From: a virus
Length of the DNA: 64,000 bases
IMG/VR virus record: IMGVR_UViG_3300013126_000026
Span: 1 to 64,000 of that record
Direction: 5' to 3' (one strand)
Shown: positions 1 through 6,858 of the stretch, in pieces
How positions within the stretch are numbered: the first letter of the stretch is position 1
Layout of the letters: each line of letters begins with the position of its first letter
Notes under the pieces: generated by a model
What the model was told of the DNA's origin: nothing
Database searches by the model: none
Seen by the model: only the letters and a program-made list of their open reading frames with translations
Position numbers and translations under genes: made by a program

Positions 1-104
1 ATCAAAATATCACCGCCAAGAATTAACACTTCAGCGTTTTCTGTATTCTTAAAGAAGCAGTCACCGAATTCTAAGTGAACATCACTAATTAGTGCTATTT
101 TCAT
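1..104 (-). CDS. Metallophosphoesterase, N-terminal fragment (runs off the window)
   Basis: Reading from the ATG at 104 towards the left edge gives MKIALISDVHLEFGD, then about 17 more residues ending in LGGD. The D-x-H and GGD motifs are the first two metal-binding blocks of calcineurin-like phosphoesterases. The gene is cut by the window edge, so substrate (nucleic acid, nucleotide or phosphoprotein) cannot be judged. Its start overlaps the 3' end of the upstream PsiE-like gene by 20 bases, which suggests one transcript. Confidence 0.75.
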   Translation of the reverse strand, partial: MKIALISDVHLEFGDCFFKNTENAEVLILGGDIL

Positions 105-504
105 TTTTCTCACTTGGAAATTTATTACTAGCATATCTTACAATAAGGACACTTGCGCCTAATACAAAAATTGCTAGACTCATTGCTAAGATTTCATAGA
201 TTTTATCATGACCAGCTACCAAATCAATAATATATCTAGTAATAGCAGTAATCGCAATATAGATAAGAAATCTTACAGGCATATGATTAGTAGTAAAATA
301 TATACCAACCATTGCCCCAATCTCTAGGTAAATAAACAACAATAACAAATCTTGTATACTAGCATGATGTTTACCCCACATACTAAAGAATTCCCAACCT
401 GCTGCCCATACTGTAGCAGCACCAATTGCGAATAATGCTAGTCTATGAAATACCCCAACACAAAAGTTTCCAATATTGTCAAGGTCTTGTAGTTGTTTAT
501 TCAT
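85..504 (-). CDS. PsiE-like inner membrane protein
   Basis: About 139 residues starting MNKQLQDLDN, with four hydrophobic segments. The stretch YLEIGAMVG..YFTTNHMPVRF..YIAITAITRYIID resembles the conserved core of the phosphate-starvation-inducible PsiE family, whose molecular role is unknown even in bacteria. The ATG at 504 was preferred because it overlaps the stop of the preceding gene (497) and follows the pattern of tight coupling; the open frame extends further upstream. Probably sits in the host inner membrane. Family call from motif recognition only. Confidence 0.6.
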   Translation of the reverse strand: MNKQLQDLDNIGNFCVGVFHRLALFAIGAATVWAAGWEFFSMWGKHHASIQDLLLLFIYLEIGAMVGIYFTTNHMPVRFLIYIAITAITRYIIDLVAGHDKIYEILAMSLAIFVLGASVLIVRYASNKFPSEKNENSTN

Positions 505-688
505 TAAACTTAGACCTAATAAGTTCCCCAATAGTACCGCCACCTGACATATTAATATGATCAACTGTGCCAGCACAAATTTCTATAATTTCTTTAGCGA
601 ATTGTTCATACCCAACAGCTTCCCAATAAACTGGACCTTCTACTGTGTATAAATGTTTCTTTGCTAGTTGTTCAATACTTGTTTTCAT
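497..688 (-). CDS. Small protein of the repeated FAELIV-EC family
   Basis: 63 residues starting MKTSIEQLAKKHL, start chosen because ATG overlaps the upstream stop (TAATG at 688). Contains QFAKEIIEICAG, matching the FAELIVxEC core seen in four other short proteins of this window (4377, 8352, 8680, 26675). No known function; this copy lacks the KKHFGV tail found in most others. Confidence 0.65.
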   Translation of the reverse strand: MKTSIEQLAKKHLYTVEGPVYWEAVGYEQFAKEIIEICAGTVDHINMSGGGTIGELIRSKFNE

Positions 689-1107
689 TAATTTGTTTCC
701 TCTGCTAACCATTCAATTTTAAAATCATCTGGATCATCAACAAGCATATGCTCTTTTACTTCACACCATTTGCCGTCTACTTTAATTTCAATCTTAATTT
801 TACGCAATTCCTTTTCTAACCAACGCTCAATCTCAAGTGCTTCACCTGTGCGTTTCATCATTTCCATTTTAGCCCAAGTTTGAAACTTATTACTTTCAGC
901 CATTTTCTTAAATGCGTCACGGCGATTATCTAATTGACTACGGCTGGATTCACTATAGCCATGTGCTCCGCTAGGACGATGACTACAATGTACTGCTGAA
1001 CTTGTTTTATTACGCTTTTGACCACCCGCGCCAGTACCTTTAGTATATGACCAATCACAGTCTTTAGCAGTAACACTGAATAATGGTTCAACTGTTTTGG
1101 TATTCAT
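688..1107 (-). CDS. GGQ-domain release-factor-like protein (peptidyl-tRNA hydrolysis)
   Basis: 139 residues from the ATG at 1107. The GAGGQKRNKTSSAV segment carries the universal GGQ tripeptide (residues 28-30), which in class I release factors and in ArfB/ICT1 enters the peptidyl transferase centre and hydrolyses peptidyl-tRNA. No codon-recognition domain precedes it. Residues 45-75 (HRPSGAHGYSESSRSQ, then N-rich) match the conserved part after GGQ in the RF-1 domain. The C-terminal third is charged and could hold a ribosome-binding tail. It may rescue stalled ribosomes or alter termination during infection. One base separates the preceding stop from this ATG. Confidence 0.85.
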   Translation of the reverse strand: MNTKTVEPLFSVTAKDCDWSYTKGTGAGGQKRNKTSSAVHCSHRPSGAHGYSESSRSQLDNRRDAFKKMAESNKFQTWAKMEMMKRTGEALEIERWLEKELRKIKIEIKVDGKWCEVKEHMLVDDPDDFKIEWLAEETN

Positions 1108-1108
1108 T

Positions 1109-1378
1109 TTATGATCCATGTTTTAACAAGTATATAGTATACAGTTTTTCGTCAATAATGTCAAATCCATCGGTAATATTACCATCTACTGTAAGCAACT
1201 TTAACCCATAATTTTTTTGTATAAACTCATCAAATTCTTCTACATCAAATTGACTTTTGTTTTCCATATATTCTTTGCGAATGTCTTTAAGACTTTGCCA
1301 AAACTTCCAACGGTTTATTCTTTTATGTAATTCAGGATCGTCATCATCATAATCTTGAAATGGATATATTGTAGTCAC
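1109..1378 (-). CDS. Hypothetical acidic protein, 89 aa
   Basis: Not recognised. An aspartate-rich N-terminus (DYDDDDPE) is followed by a charged helix-forming segment. Tightly coupled to the GGQ gene downstream, and its ATG lies next to the stop of the gene before it. Confidence 0.6.
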   Translation of the reverse strand: MTTIYPFQDYDDDDPELHKRINRWKFWQSLKDIRKEYMENKSQFDVEEFDEFIQKNYGLKLLTVDGNITDGFDIIDEKLYTIYLLKHGS

Positions 1379-1379
1379 A

Positions 1380-1601
1380 TTATGACCATTTCAATATAAA
1401 CATCATAGCATCAGCTTCATTATAAAACATAACGCTTACTGTATGATGAAATAGGTCACTGGTGACTCCGTATTCAACTTCACAATTAAAATAAGTGTTA
1501 AAACTCTCTCCAATACTTTCCTGTGGATGTATATTTAAATGTGTGCGTAGCCAACTAGCAGCGTTTCGTACAGCAGGATGATCAGCATTTATTCTTGTCA
1601 T
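1380..1601 (-). CDS. Hypothetical protein, 73 aa
   Basis: Not recognised. Soluble, no signal peptide or clear motif. Packed end to end with its neighbours in the same direction, which is the main support for it being a gene. Confidence 0.55.
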   Translation of the reverse strand: MTRINADHPAVRNAASWLRTHLNIHPQESIGESFNTYFNCEVEYGVTSDLFHHTVSVMFYNEADAMMFILKWS

Positions 1602-1609
1602 TCTACATA

Positions 1610-2005
1610 TTAATTTATAGCATCAAACCTATATAATCTACCTTTATATTGTATAGTAACCGTTTCTCCAACTTTATATTGTACGGGAACATTGCTACAT
1701 CTTTGGGTAATCTCTTGATTAACTTGATCTTGTCCAATACGATTTCCTACCATACCACCAATCACTGCTCCTGCAATAGTAGCTGCGGTATTTCCATCAC
1801 CACGCCCAACTTGATTGCCTATGATACCACCAGCTACCCCACCTAATACTGTGCCTACTCCGCTATTATCAGTTGGTGTGGACACTTGACTACACTGCCG
1901 CTGATACATGGTTTGGTATTTGGGTTGAACATTTACAACTTGAACTTCTTGACCATACGCACTAATACTGATTAAACCTAACAATCCTACAAATAATTTC
2001 TTCAT
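1610..2005 (-). CDS. Secreted glycine-zipper 2TM-type envelope protein
   Basis: 131 residues from the ATG at 2005, which has GGAGG eight bases upstream; the open frame's earlier in-frame start lacks this. Residues 1-18 (MKKLFVGLLGLISISAYG) are a signal peptide. Residues about 50-90 hold two glycine zippers (GTVLGGVAGGIIGNQVG and AGAVIGGMVGNRIG), typical of proteobacterial outer-membrane/lipoprotein-like 17-kDa-antigen-type proteins. Such proteins insert in or bridge the envelope. A phage copy may alter the host surface or take part in superinfection exclusion or lysis; that role is inference. Confidence 0.75.
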   Translation of the reverse strand: MKKLFVGLLGLISISAYGQEVQVVNVQPKYQTMYQRQCSQVSTPTDNSGVGTVLGGVAGGIIGNQVGRGDGNTAATIAGAVIGGMVGNRIGQDQVNQEITQRCSNVPVQYKVGETVTIQYKGRLYRFDAIN

Positions 2006-2023
2006 GGCAATATCCTCCATAAT

Positions 2024-2031
2024 TATTTATC
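2024..2031 (-). promoter_or_regulatory. T4-late-promoter-like GATAAATA box
   Basis: One mismatch from the T4 late -10 box TATAAATA, placed 18 bases upstream of the glycine-zipper start with a GGAGG ribosome site between. T4 late promoters need only this box. AT-rich DNA makes chance matches common. Confidence 0.35.
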
Positions 2032-2419
2032 CTCTACGCATGTTAGCAGCATCAATCGCAGCCTGTTGACTAAAAACGGGTTGTAAACAACTCTTATGCA
2101 TAATAGTAATACCCAATACATTGTCGCCTGTATATTGTTGACTTTGTTTTGAAGTAACCGCACCCTTCACACCAGTATCCAAACTAGGAATATGATTAGT
2201 CATACTACGACCAGGAGGTGGTGCCAATACAGGAAAGGGACGGGTAAGTGGGCGTGACTTTACACTAGGCTTACTAGCACTAGCCCACTCACTTTGTTTT
2301 TGTTCCCATTCTTGTTTAAGTTCTCGTGCTTTGCGTGCCTCATCAGCATTACGAAACTTTACTTTGCCTTTGCGTTTGCCCATTGTGGTAAGAGCAGGGT
2401 GTGCTAGATGCATGGTCAT
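2027..2419 (-). CDS. Hypothetical phage protein, 130 aa
   Basis: A basic, proline-rich N-terminal half (KRKGKVKFRNADEARKAREL) precedes a C-terminal segment with GITIMHKSCLQPVFSQQAAID, a pattern I associate with conserved small phage proteins of unknown role. Preceded by a sigma70-type promoter at 2444-2472. Confidence 0.6.
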   Translation of the reverse strand: MTMHLAHPALTTMGKRKGKVKFRNADEARKARELKQEWEQKQSEWASASKPSVKSRPLTRPFPVLAPPPGRSMTNHIPSLDTGVKGAVTSKQSQQYTGDNVLGITIMHKSCLQPVFSQQAAIDAANMRRG

Positions 2420-2443
2420 AGTATTCTCTCAAGTAAAATAATA

Positions 2444-2472
2444 GTATAGCAGGCTATATAATTACTGTCAAG
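2444..2472 (-). promoter_or_regulatory. Sigma70-type promoter TTGACA-17-TATACT
   Basis: On the minus strand TTGACA (2472-2467) is followed after exactly 17 bp by TATACT (2449-2444). It reads into the gene starting at 2419. Belongs to a set of near-identical promoters in this window. Confidence 0.7.
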
Positions 2473-2474
2473 CT

Positions 2475-2843
2475 TTATTTGTTATAAGCTTCACTATGTT
2501 TACAACTACGGCGAAACTGATAACCTGGGCAACTACATACATACCGACCACCTAACTTTTCAAGTATATATTTTTTACCCTTACTACCTTCTACTTCAAT
2601 TGTTTCCTTAGCTAAGGGTTGCTGAGTAGGTTTTGCGAAGTAAACATCATCCGATTCAGTCTTGCCTTTTACTTCTATAAACTTACGACCACGAATATCA
2701 AATTGTATGGGCTTAACAAACTTATGAAGTTTTTTAGTACCAGCTACAATATAGCCTACCAAAAAGGATTTGTCATCTTTCAGGTAGTAAATGTGATTGG
2801 GTATGTTATCTGCCCATTCCGTGACTTCCTGAAAGTATTTCAT
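2475..2843 (-). CDS. SWIM-type zinc-finger protein
   Basis: 122 residues from MKYFQEV (ATG at 2843, overlapping the upstream stop). The C-terminus YVCSCPGYQFRRSCKH is a CxCx(n)CxH SWIM motif, a zinc site used for DNA or protein binding. The N-terminal 90 residues are not recognised. The longer open frame upstream lies inside the neighbouring gene and was not used. Confidence 0.75.
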   Translation of the reverse strand: MKYFQEVTEWADNIPNHIYYLKDDKSFLVGYIVAGTKKLHKFVKPIQFDIRGRKFIEVKGKTESDDVYFAKPTQQPLAKETIEVEGSKGKKYILEKLGGRYVCSCPGYQFRRSCKHSEAYNK

Positions 2844-3268
2844 TATACAGTTTCCTTTTGTTTGGCTAAAGCTTCGCTTAGTAGTGAGTAAACAAACTTT
2901 GTGGGATAGCAAGAAACATACCAATTGCCATCCTTGCGTAGAATATACTCATATTCCTCCCACTGATGGTCTCTAAGATAGTGCTCAAAGTCACGGAAGT
3001 TTTTAGCTTCAACACCAGTCTCTCCACGATCACGACCATAAAAGGTGCAACCATCTTCGTATCGTTCATTAAAATCATGCTTTTCACCGATATTAGCATG
3101 AAGAACCGACACATCACCAAGGTCAATCAATTCACGCAACTTGAAAGGATCCTGATAGTGTTCAAACAAAATTTGTCCATTGTTTGAAAGGTATCCATCC
3201 CAGTGGCAATATACCTGTCCAATAGTACCATCAGCATATTCAAGTGCGATTGTTGAGCGAGTTGCCAT
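2843..3268 (-). CDS. Conserved phage protein, MATRSTIAL-type, 141 aa
   Basis: Starts MATRSTIALEYADGTIGQVY and has CHWDGYLSNNGQIL, features shared with a widespread uncharacterised phage family. No catalytic motif seen. First gene behind the strong promoter at 3302-3330. Confidence 0.65.
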   Translation of the reverse strand: MATRSTIALEYADGTIGQVYCHWDGYLSNNGQILFEHYQDPFKLRELIDLGDVSVLHANIGEKHDFNERYEDGCTFYGRDRGETGVEAKNFRDFEHYLRDHQWEEYEYILRKDGNWYVSCYPTKFVYSLLSEALAKQKETV

Positions 3269-3301
3269 TTCTTAATCCTTTAATTAACTGTCAATGTTGC
3301 T

Positions 3302-3330
3302 ATTATATACCCAAAGTGATTTATTGTCAA
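3302..3330 (-). promoter_or_regulatory. Consensus sigma70 promoter TTGACA-17-TATAAT
   Basis: Perfect hexamers with a 17-bp spacer on the minus strand, 34 bp upstream of the ATG at 3268. About 40 bp around it are nearly identical to the promoter at 9378-9406, including a second TTGACA further downstream. Confidence 0.85.
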
Positions 3331-3335
3331 CCTGG

Positions 3336-3530
3336 TTACAGTGAAGGACCATGATATTGATACTTGAGCAATTTAGCTGTATCCTCGTCATATAACCAAG
3401 TTAACGCACACCAAACACTATCCGAGACATTGTAATACTCACGATATTTGGTATACCAATGCTTGAAGTAATACTCATCCCCACGGGCTTCGGCGTATCT
3501 TTCTGCTCTTTTAAGGAATTCTAACTTATC
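3336..3530 (-). CDS. Hypothetical protein, 64 aa
   Basis: Starts MDKLEFLKRAERYAEARGDE; helical and charged, no recognised domain. The ATG at 3530 was preferred over one four codons upstream on the basis of the usual start context; both are possible. Confidence 0.5.
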   Translation of the reverse strand, partial: DKLEFLKRAERYAEARGDEYYFKHWYTKYREYYNVSDSVWCALTWLYDEDTAKLLKYQYHGPSL

Positions 3531-3606
3531 CATATAAATCATCTATCCTTGCTATTTGCTGTAACCGAATCAAATGCCAGTCCCATATGGGACTGGCTAT
3601 CAACCT

Positions 3607-3795
3607 TTATCGTGCCCCTTGGCTAGTCCGACGATTTTGGAAAGCCCGACGAACTTGCCAACGGCTAACGATTAGGGTCAAGCGGGTGTGGAAAAAGCCA
3701 AAGCTCAGGACTCTGACCAAGCCGTCCACCAACTCGACAGCGCCAAACAGGACATTGGCCCTCCGACCCGCTGCGTGTAAATTGCGCTCAATCAT
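3607..3795 (-). CDS. Small basic phage protein, 62 aa
   Basis: Starts MIERNLHAAGRR with AAGGAG seven bases upstream, which decides the start over an upstream ATG. Core DGLVRVLSFGFFHTRL resembles a recurring small phage protein with unknown function. High arginine content at both ends. Its promoter is at 3826-3854. Confidence 0.6.
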   Translation of the reverse strand: MIERNLHAAGRRANVLFGAVELVDGLVRVLSFGFFHTRLTLIVSRWQVRRAFQNRRTSQGAR

Positions 3796-3825
3796 GATAT
3801 TCTCCTTGCTATTCACTATACCAAT

Positions 3826-3854
3826 ATTATAGCAATAAACCCATTTATTGTCAA
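3826..3854 (-). promoter_or_regulatory. Consensus sigma70 promoter TTGACA-17-TATAAT
   Basis: Perfect hexamers and 17-bp spacer on the minus strand, spacer beginning ATAAATGGG as in several other copies. Drives the gene at 3607-3795. Confidence 0.85.
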
Positions 3855-3886
3855 CTATGCGGCTTCACAAGTCAATCAACGGGTCT

Positions 3887-4066
3887 CTAGACCTCGTAGC
3901 TGTCATCGAACCATAATTCTGCCGAAGCTTGTAGGAGGTTGGCATAACTTTGCCAAACCCATTCAATAGGTACATTGAAGTGAGAAGCAACATCATCTAT
4001 GCTCACTCCACGCTCCAACATCTCCTGCATTTCTATGTCTAAATCACTCATTCTGCTCAATTTCAT
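3887..4066 (-). CDS. Small helix-turn-helix-like protein, 59 aa
   Basis: Open frame of 59 codons (or 54 from MSDLDIEM). The centre MLERGVSIDDVASHFNVPIEWV has the helix-turn-helix spacing of small regulators. GGAG sits directly before the first ATG, too close to be ideal, so the second start is equally likely. Possible DNA-binding regulator; not confirmed. Confidence 0.5.
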   Translation of the reverse strand: MKLSRMSDLDIEMQEMLERGVSIDDVASHFNVPIEWVWQSYANLLQASAELWFDDSYEV

Positions 4067-4070
4067 CTCC

Positions 4071-4310
4071 TTATGCGACTATGGTGCTAAACCAGCCCTC
4101 ACGCTCAATTTTACGCTTGGCTGATAGCATCACCTTACGCTGAGTCATAAATTCAACTGTGGGTTCAGCATGAATTCCGCCCATATCAATCATAGCAAGT
4201 AGGGCATTGTCACGCTTTATATATGTTTTTAGTGCTTGTTGGGGAATCATAAATTGACGACCAGTACCATCAACATTCTTAAAAACTGGGCTGGTATACT
4301 GAACTTTCAT
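4071..4310 (-). CDS. Hypothetical protein, 79 aa
   Basis: Starts MKVQYTSPVFKNVDG, with AAGGAG seven bases upstream; earlier ATG rejected. No recognised domain. Read from the promoter at 4340-4368. Confidence 0.6.
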   Translation of the reverse strand: MKVQYTSPVFKNVDGTGRQFMIPQQALKTYIKRDNALLAMIDMGGIHAEPTVEFMTQRKVMLSAKRKIEREGWFSTIVA

Positions 4311-4339
4311 TTGAGACTCCTTAATCATTTAATACAGCT

Positions 4340-4368
4340 ATTATACACCCATGTCCATTTATTGTCAA
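4340..4368 (-). promoter_or_regulatory. Consensus sigma70 promoter TTGACA-17-TATAAT
   Basis: Perfect hexamers with 17-bp spacer on the minus strand, just upstream of the gene at 4071-4310 and immediately downstream of the 4377-4685 gene. Confidence 0.85.
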
Positions 4369-4376
4369 CCGTAGGA

Positions 4377-4685
4377 TTATTGGGCAGAAATTACCATAGG
4401 ACAACGACCATCTACTGTGGCACTTGGGCCTTGTGGACAAACAGCCTTAGTGCGATCAGTACCACATTTGGGGCAGACCCAACCTTTAGATTCTTCAACT
4501 CCGAAATGTTGTTTAATCTTGCCAACATAGGTGCTGGCAGGCTCACGCTGATCCACAGCAGTTCCCACAACACCAGCACATTCCCGCACAATCAACAAGG
4601 CAAACTTTTCTTGATTAAACCAAGCAGGTTGACTTTGCGATTCTTCCCAACAATGTTCGGCAAGTTCTCTAATTCGTTGGTTCAT
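4377..4685 (-). CDS. FAELIV-EC family protein with C-terminal zinc ribbon
   Basis: 102 residues. The first 65 contain MNQRIRELAEHC, KFALLIVRECAG and IKQHFGVE, the three blocks of the repeated short family in this window. Uniquely, this copy adds a C-terminal CPKCG...C...CP segment that looks like a zinc ribbon. Function unknown; the extension may confer nucleic-acid or protein binding. Confidence 0.65.
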   Translation of the reverse strand: MNQRIRELAEHCWEESQSQPAWFNQEKFALLIVRECAGVVGTAVDQREPASTYVGKIKQHFGVEESKGWVCPKCGTDRTKAVCPQGPSATVDGRCPMVISAQ

Positions 4686-5047
4686 ACTTGACTCGCTGCC
4701 TTATTGGCTCGTTCTTCATCACTCATCTCAAAATCTCTTTGGGCACGATCCGGTTGACGCAGTTCATCATATTTTGATCGTTCTGGATACTGTTTCTGAA
4801 CAGTCTTGACCACTAACCATGTGACAAAAGCCATGCTGACAATAGCCAAATGACCAAACACATTATAGCCAAGATAAATTATTTCGCCAGTGTATAAAGT
4901 AAATGCCAACGCCCAAAAACAGGCTAACCATATACTGACAAGGTATTTGATCTGCATGGGTGCATTTTTCAAACCATTGAAGTTGGGATCCAGCAGTTGC
5001 CAAAAGGTCTTGAACAGCAGGCGTAAAAATTTTAATAAACCTATCAT
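4682..5047 (-). CDS. Membrane protein, 121 aa
   Basis: Two hydrophobic segments around residues 32-85 (YLVSIWLACFWALAF and LAIVSMAFVTWLVV) followed by a charged cytoplasmic-looking tail. Not recognised. It overlaps the zinc-ribbon gene by four bases and heads a run of very small membrane proteins. Confidence 0.6.
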   Translation of the reverse strand: MIGLLKFLRLLFKTFWQLLDPNFNGLKNAPMQIKYLVSIWLACFWALAFTLYTGEIIYLGYNVFGHLAIVSMAFVTWLVVKTVQKQYPERSKYDELRQPDRAQRDFEMSDEERANKAASQV

Positions 5048-5049
5048 GA

Positions 5050-5127
5050 TTATACTCCAAAAACAAGAAAGAAAATAGGAATGCCTATTACAGCAAAGGC
5101 AAGAAGAAGTTTAGTCAACTCACTCAT
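5050..5127 (-). CDS. Single-pass membrane micro-protein, 25 aa
   Basis: MSELTKLLLAFAVIG plus ten more hydrophobic residues. Almost wholly membrane-embedded. Found by reading the gap; supported by its position in a colinear run (next gene 3 bases away) and by two similar neighbours, not by homology. Confidence 0.4.
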   Translation of the reverse strand: MSELTKLLLAFAVIGIPIFFLVFGV

Positions 5128-5136
5128 AATAATATT

Positions 5137-5217
5137 CTACAAGAAATAACCGTAGTATACACTACAGAAAGCGATAGTGCTAATAACAATCAGCATGATA
5201 TTGTCTTTATAATCCAT
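5137..5217 (-). CDS. Single-pass membrane micro-protein, 26 aa
   Basis: MDYKDNIMLIVISTIAFCSV then YYGYFL. Short polar N-terminus followed by one membrane helix. Support is positional only. Confidence 0.4.
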   Translation of the reverse strand: MDYKDNIMLIVISTIAFCSVYYGYFL

Positions 5218-5220
5218 GTA

Positions 5221-5391
5221 TTACTCCTTTTTAGTTTCAGGTTCGGTTTTAGGGTTACCACAGAGGTCTGGGTAAAAGGTTTCATTACAGACATTGGTTA
5301 CAGCATAGTGCTTGTCTTTTATAGTGTACAAGCCAATACCAATAAGTACGGGTAGCCCAAAGGCTACAAATGCTGCAATTACAAATTTCAT
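5221..5391 (-). CDS. Small membrane-anchored protein, 56 aa
   Basis: N-terminal membrane helix (MKFVIAAFVAFGLPVLIGIG) followed by a 35-residue polar tail with two cysteines (VCNETFYPDLCGN) likely outside the membrane, where they could form a disulfide. Lies directly downstream of the cytochrome c gene. Confidence 0.5.
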   Translation of the reverse strand: MKFVIAAFVAFGLPVLIGIGLYTIKDKHYAVTNVCNETFYPDLCGNPKTEPETKKE

Positions 5392-5398
5392 AATAAAT

Positions 5399-5695
5399 TT
5401 ACTTTAAAGATAAAATATATGTAGCCAGGGTTTTAGCGTCAGCTTCTGTGACCTGTGGGTGCGGAGGCATAGGAATCTGACCCCAGTTGCCAGCCCCACC
5501 TGCTCTAATTTTTGCTGCCAATTTGGCAGTCATAGGCTGACCACGATACTTGTCTGCGACCATTTTGTAAGATGGGCCAACCAATTTCACAGCAGTTTGA
5601 TGACAGGCCGTACAGTTGTACTTTTTGAGCAGTGCTTCGTCTGCTTGAGCAGATAAGGGCAATACCAGTAAAGTTGATAAAAGTAATTTATTCAT
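5399..5695 (-). CDS. Periplasmic class I cytochrome c
   Basis: 98 residues. Signal peptide at residues 1-19 (MNKLLLSTLLVLPLSAQAD), haem-binding CTACH at 28-32, and distal methionine ligand Met76 in WGQIPMPPHP. Length and the pattern around the Met ligand match small c551/c552-type cytochromes of proteobacteria, which carry single electrons between periplasmic enzymes. The phage must rely on host Sec export and host Ccm haem attachment. All parts needed for function are present. Likely an auxiliary metabolic gene that keeps respiratory electron flow going during infection; that role is inference. Confidence 0.85.
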   Translation of the reverse strand: MNKLLLSTLLVLPLSAQADEALLKKYNCTACHQTAVKLVGPSYKMVADKYRGQPMTAKLAAKIRAGGAGNWGQIPMPPHPQVTEADAKTLATYILSLK

Positions 5696-5737
5696 AATGT
5701 CCTTTGTCTATGAGTTTGTCTAAATAAAGATTATATA

Positions 5738-6370
5738 CTATTTAACTCCACTTGCCAAGACGATTTGGGCGATATGTTCGAGGCGTTCTATATGCTCAAA
5801 TGCCCGCCAAGGTGTAGTATCAATGCTGACCACGCCGTGTCCTTTTATGCCCACAATGTCATAGGCTATGTTGCCAAATTCATCAAGTTCAAGGGCTTTG
5901 TGGCAATGGTCTGCCAGTTCTTGACTAATTGGTGCTACATCTCCCACATTAGGGGCTACCTTAGTATAACGGCTAAGTTCAGGAAAGTCTTTTACCAAAT
6001 CTTTGAGCATAATACCACGGTGCATGGCTGCTATGGTATAGGTAGGGTGTAGATGAACTACTACACGAATGTCTTCTGAGTGCTGACCCAACTGACGCTG
6101 TAGTCCCCAATGTAGTGGAAGTTCTCCACTGGGCTTGAGATTACCACTTATATCATCTTGTTCTATTACTTCGGGAAATTCTCTTGTACCATTGTTAGCA
6201 ATACGAATTTTCTTGAACATATCGTATTGTAATTTTTGTTTGCGTACACCACTAGGTGTGATATAGAAATGATTTCTATCGTGATATCTTATACTAAGAT
6301 TACCATCACGACTGGTAATCCAATTACGATGATATGCTTCTGTAAGCACATCACAGCAGGTTTCTAACAT
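5738..6370 (-). CDS. Class II aldolase/adducin-family protein
   Basis: 210 residues, usual length for the family. Shows DGNLSIR, the ITPSG substrate loop, zinc ligands in VVHLHPTY (HxH) and a later GHG in GIKGHGVV. Relatives are fuculose- and ribulose-phosphate aldolases/epimerases and methylthioribulose-phosphate dehydratase. The zinc site looks intact; the substrate cannot be told. Given MetK elsewhere in the window, a methionine-salvage link is possible but speculative; a sugar-phosphate role is equally likely. Confidence 0.75.
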   Translation of the reverse strand: MLETCCDVLTEAYHRNWITSRDGNLSIRYHDRNHFYITPSGVRKQKLQYDMFKKIRIANNGTREFPEVIEQDDISGNLKPSGELPLHWGLQRQLGQHSEDIRVVVHLHPTYTIAAMHRGIMLKDLVKDFPELSRYTKVAPNVGDVAPISQELADHCHKALELDEFGNIAYDIVGIKGHGVVSIDTTPWRAFEHIERLEHIAQIVLASGVK

Positions 6371-6385
6371 AATGTCTCCCTATGT

Positions 6386-6682
6386 TTATTTTTTTGTACT
6401 TAGTTCTTGACTTAATTGGCTTTCCTCACCTGCTCCCAGAACGCAGGCTGTACGACCTTTAAATTCTATAATAGTCCAACCTGTGGTTTCTTTATTATAG
6501 AAAATACTAAAGGTGTTATCTTTATTGTCAACTCCCATCCAAAAAGGTTTTTCCTTATAGTCCTTGCCAGTAAGAGTTCTAATGACGTTTTCAGTTTCAG
6601 CACACACCACGACCTTATAGGCAGTTTGTTGAGCCTTAACAGATAAAGGAATAAGTAAAGAGCAAATAAGTAAATATTTCAT
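6386..6682 (-). CDS. Small secreted protein, 98 aa
   Basis: Signal peptide at residues 1-17 (MKYLLICSLLIPLSVKA). The mature part is about 80 residues, has two cysteines that may form a disulfide, and TGWTIIEFKGRTACVLGAG near its end. I recognise the general pattern from small periplasmic proteins but cannot name a function. Sits between aldolase and oxygenase genes. Confidence 0.6.
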   Translation of the reverse strand: MKYLLICSLLIPLSVKAQQTAYKVVVCAETENVIRTLTGKDYKEKPFWMGVDNKDNTFSIFYNKETTGWTIIEFKGRTACVLGAGEESQLSQELSTKK

Positions 6683-6783
6683 CAGGAAAATAACTTTAAT
6701 ATAATAATAAATCCTTCGGCAAGACTATTGAATTTTGCTATATTTACTTGCATTCGTCCGTTTATATAAATTTCCTTAGTCAT
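6682..6783 (-). CDS. Possible micro-protein, 33 aa
   Basis: Frame starting MTKEIYINGRMQV, ending in a TGATG overlap with the start of the secreted protein gene. Translational coupling is the only support. Confidence 0.3.
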   Translation of the reverse strand: MTKEIYINGRMQVNIAKFNSLAEGFIIILKLFS

Positions 6784-6858
6784 CTTAATAGACCATTTAA
6801 ACCCAACAACCTTGGGCAGTCATACCAGCGTGATACATTAAACTTTCAAACCTATCAT

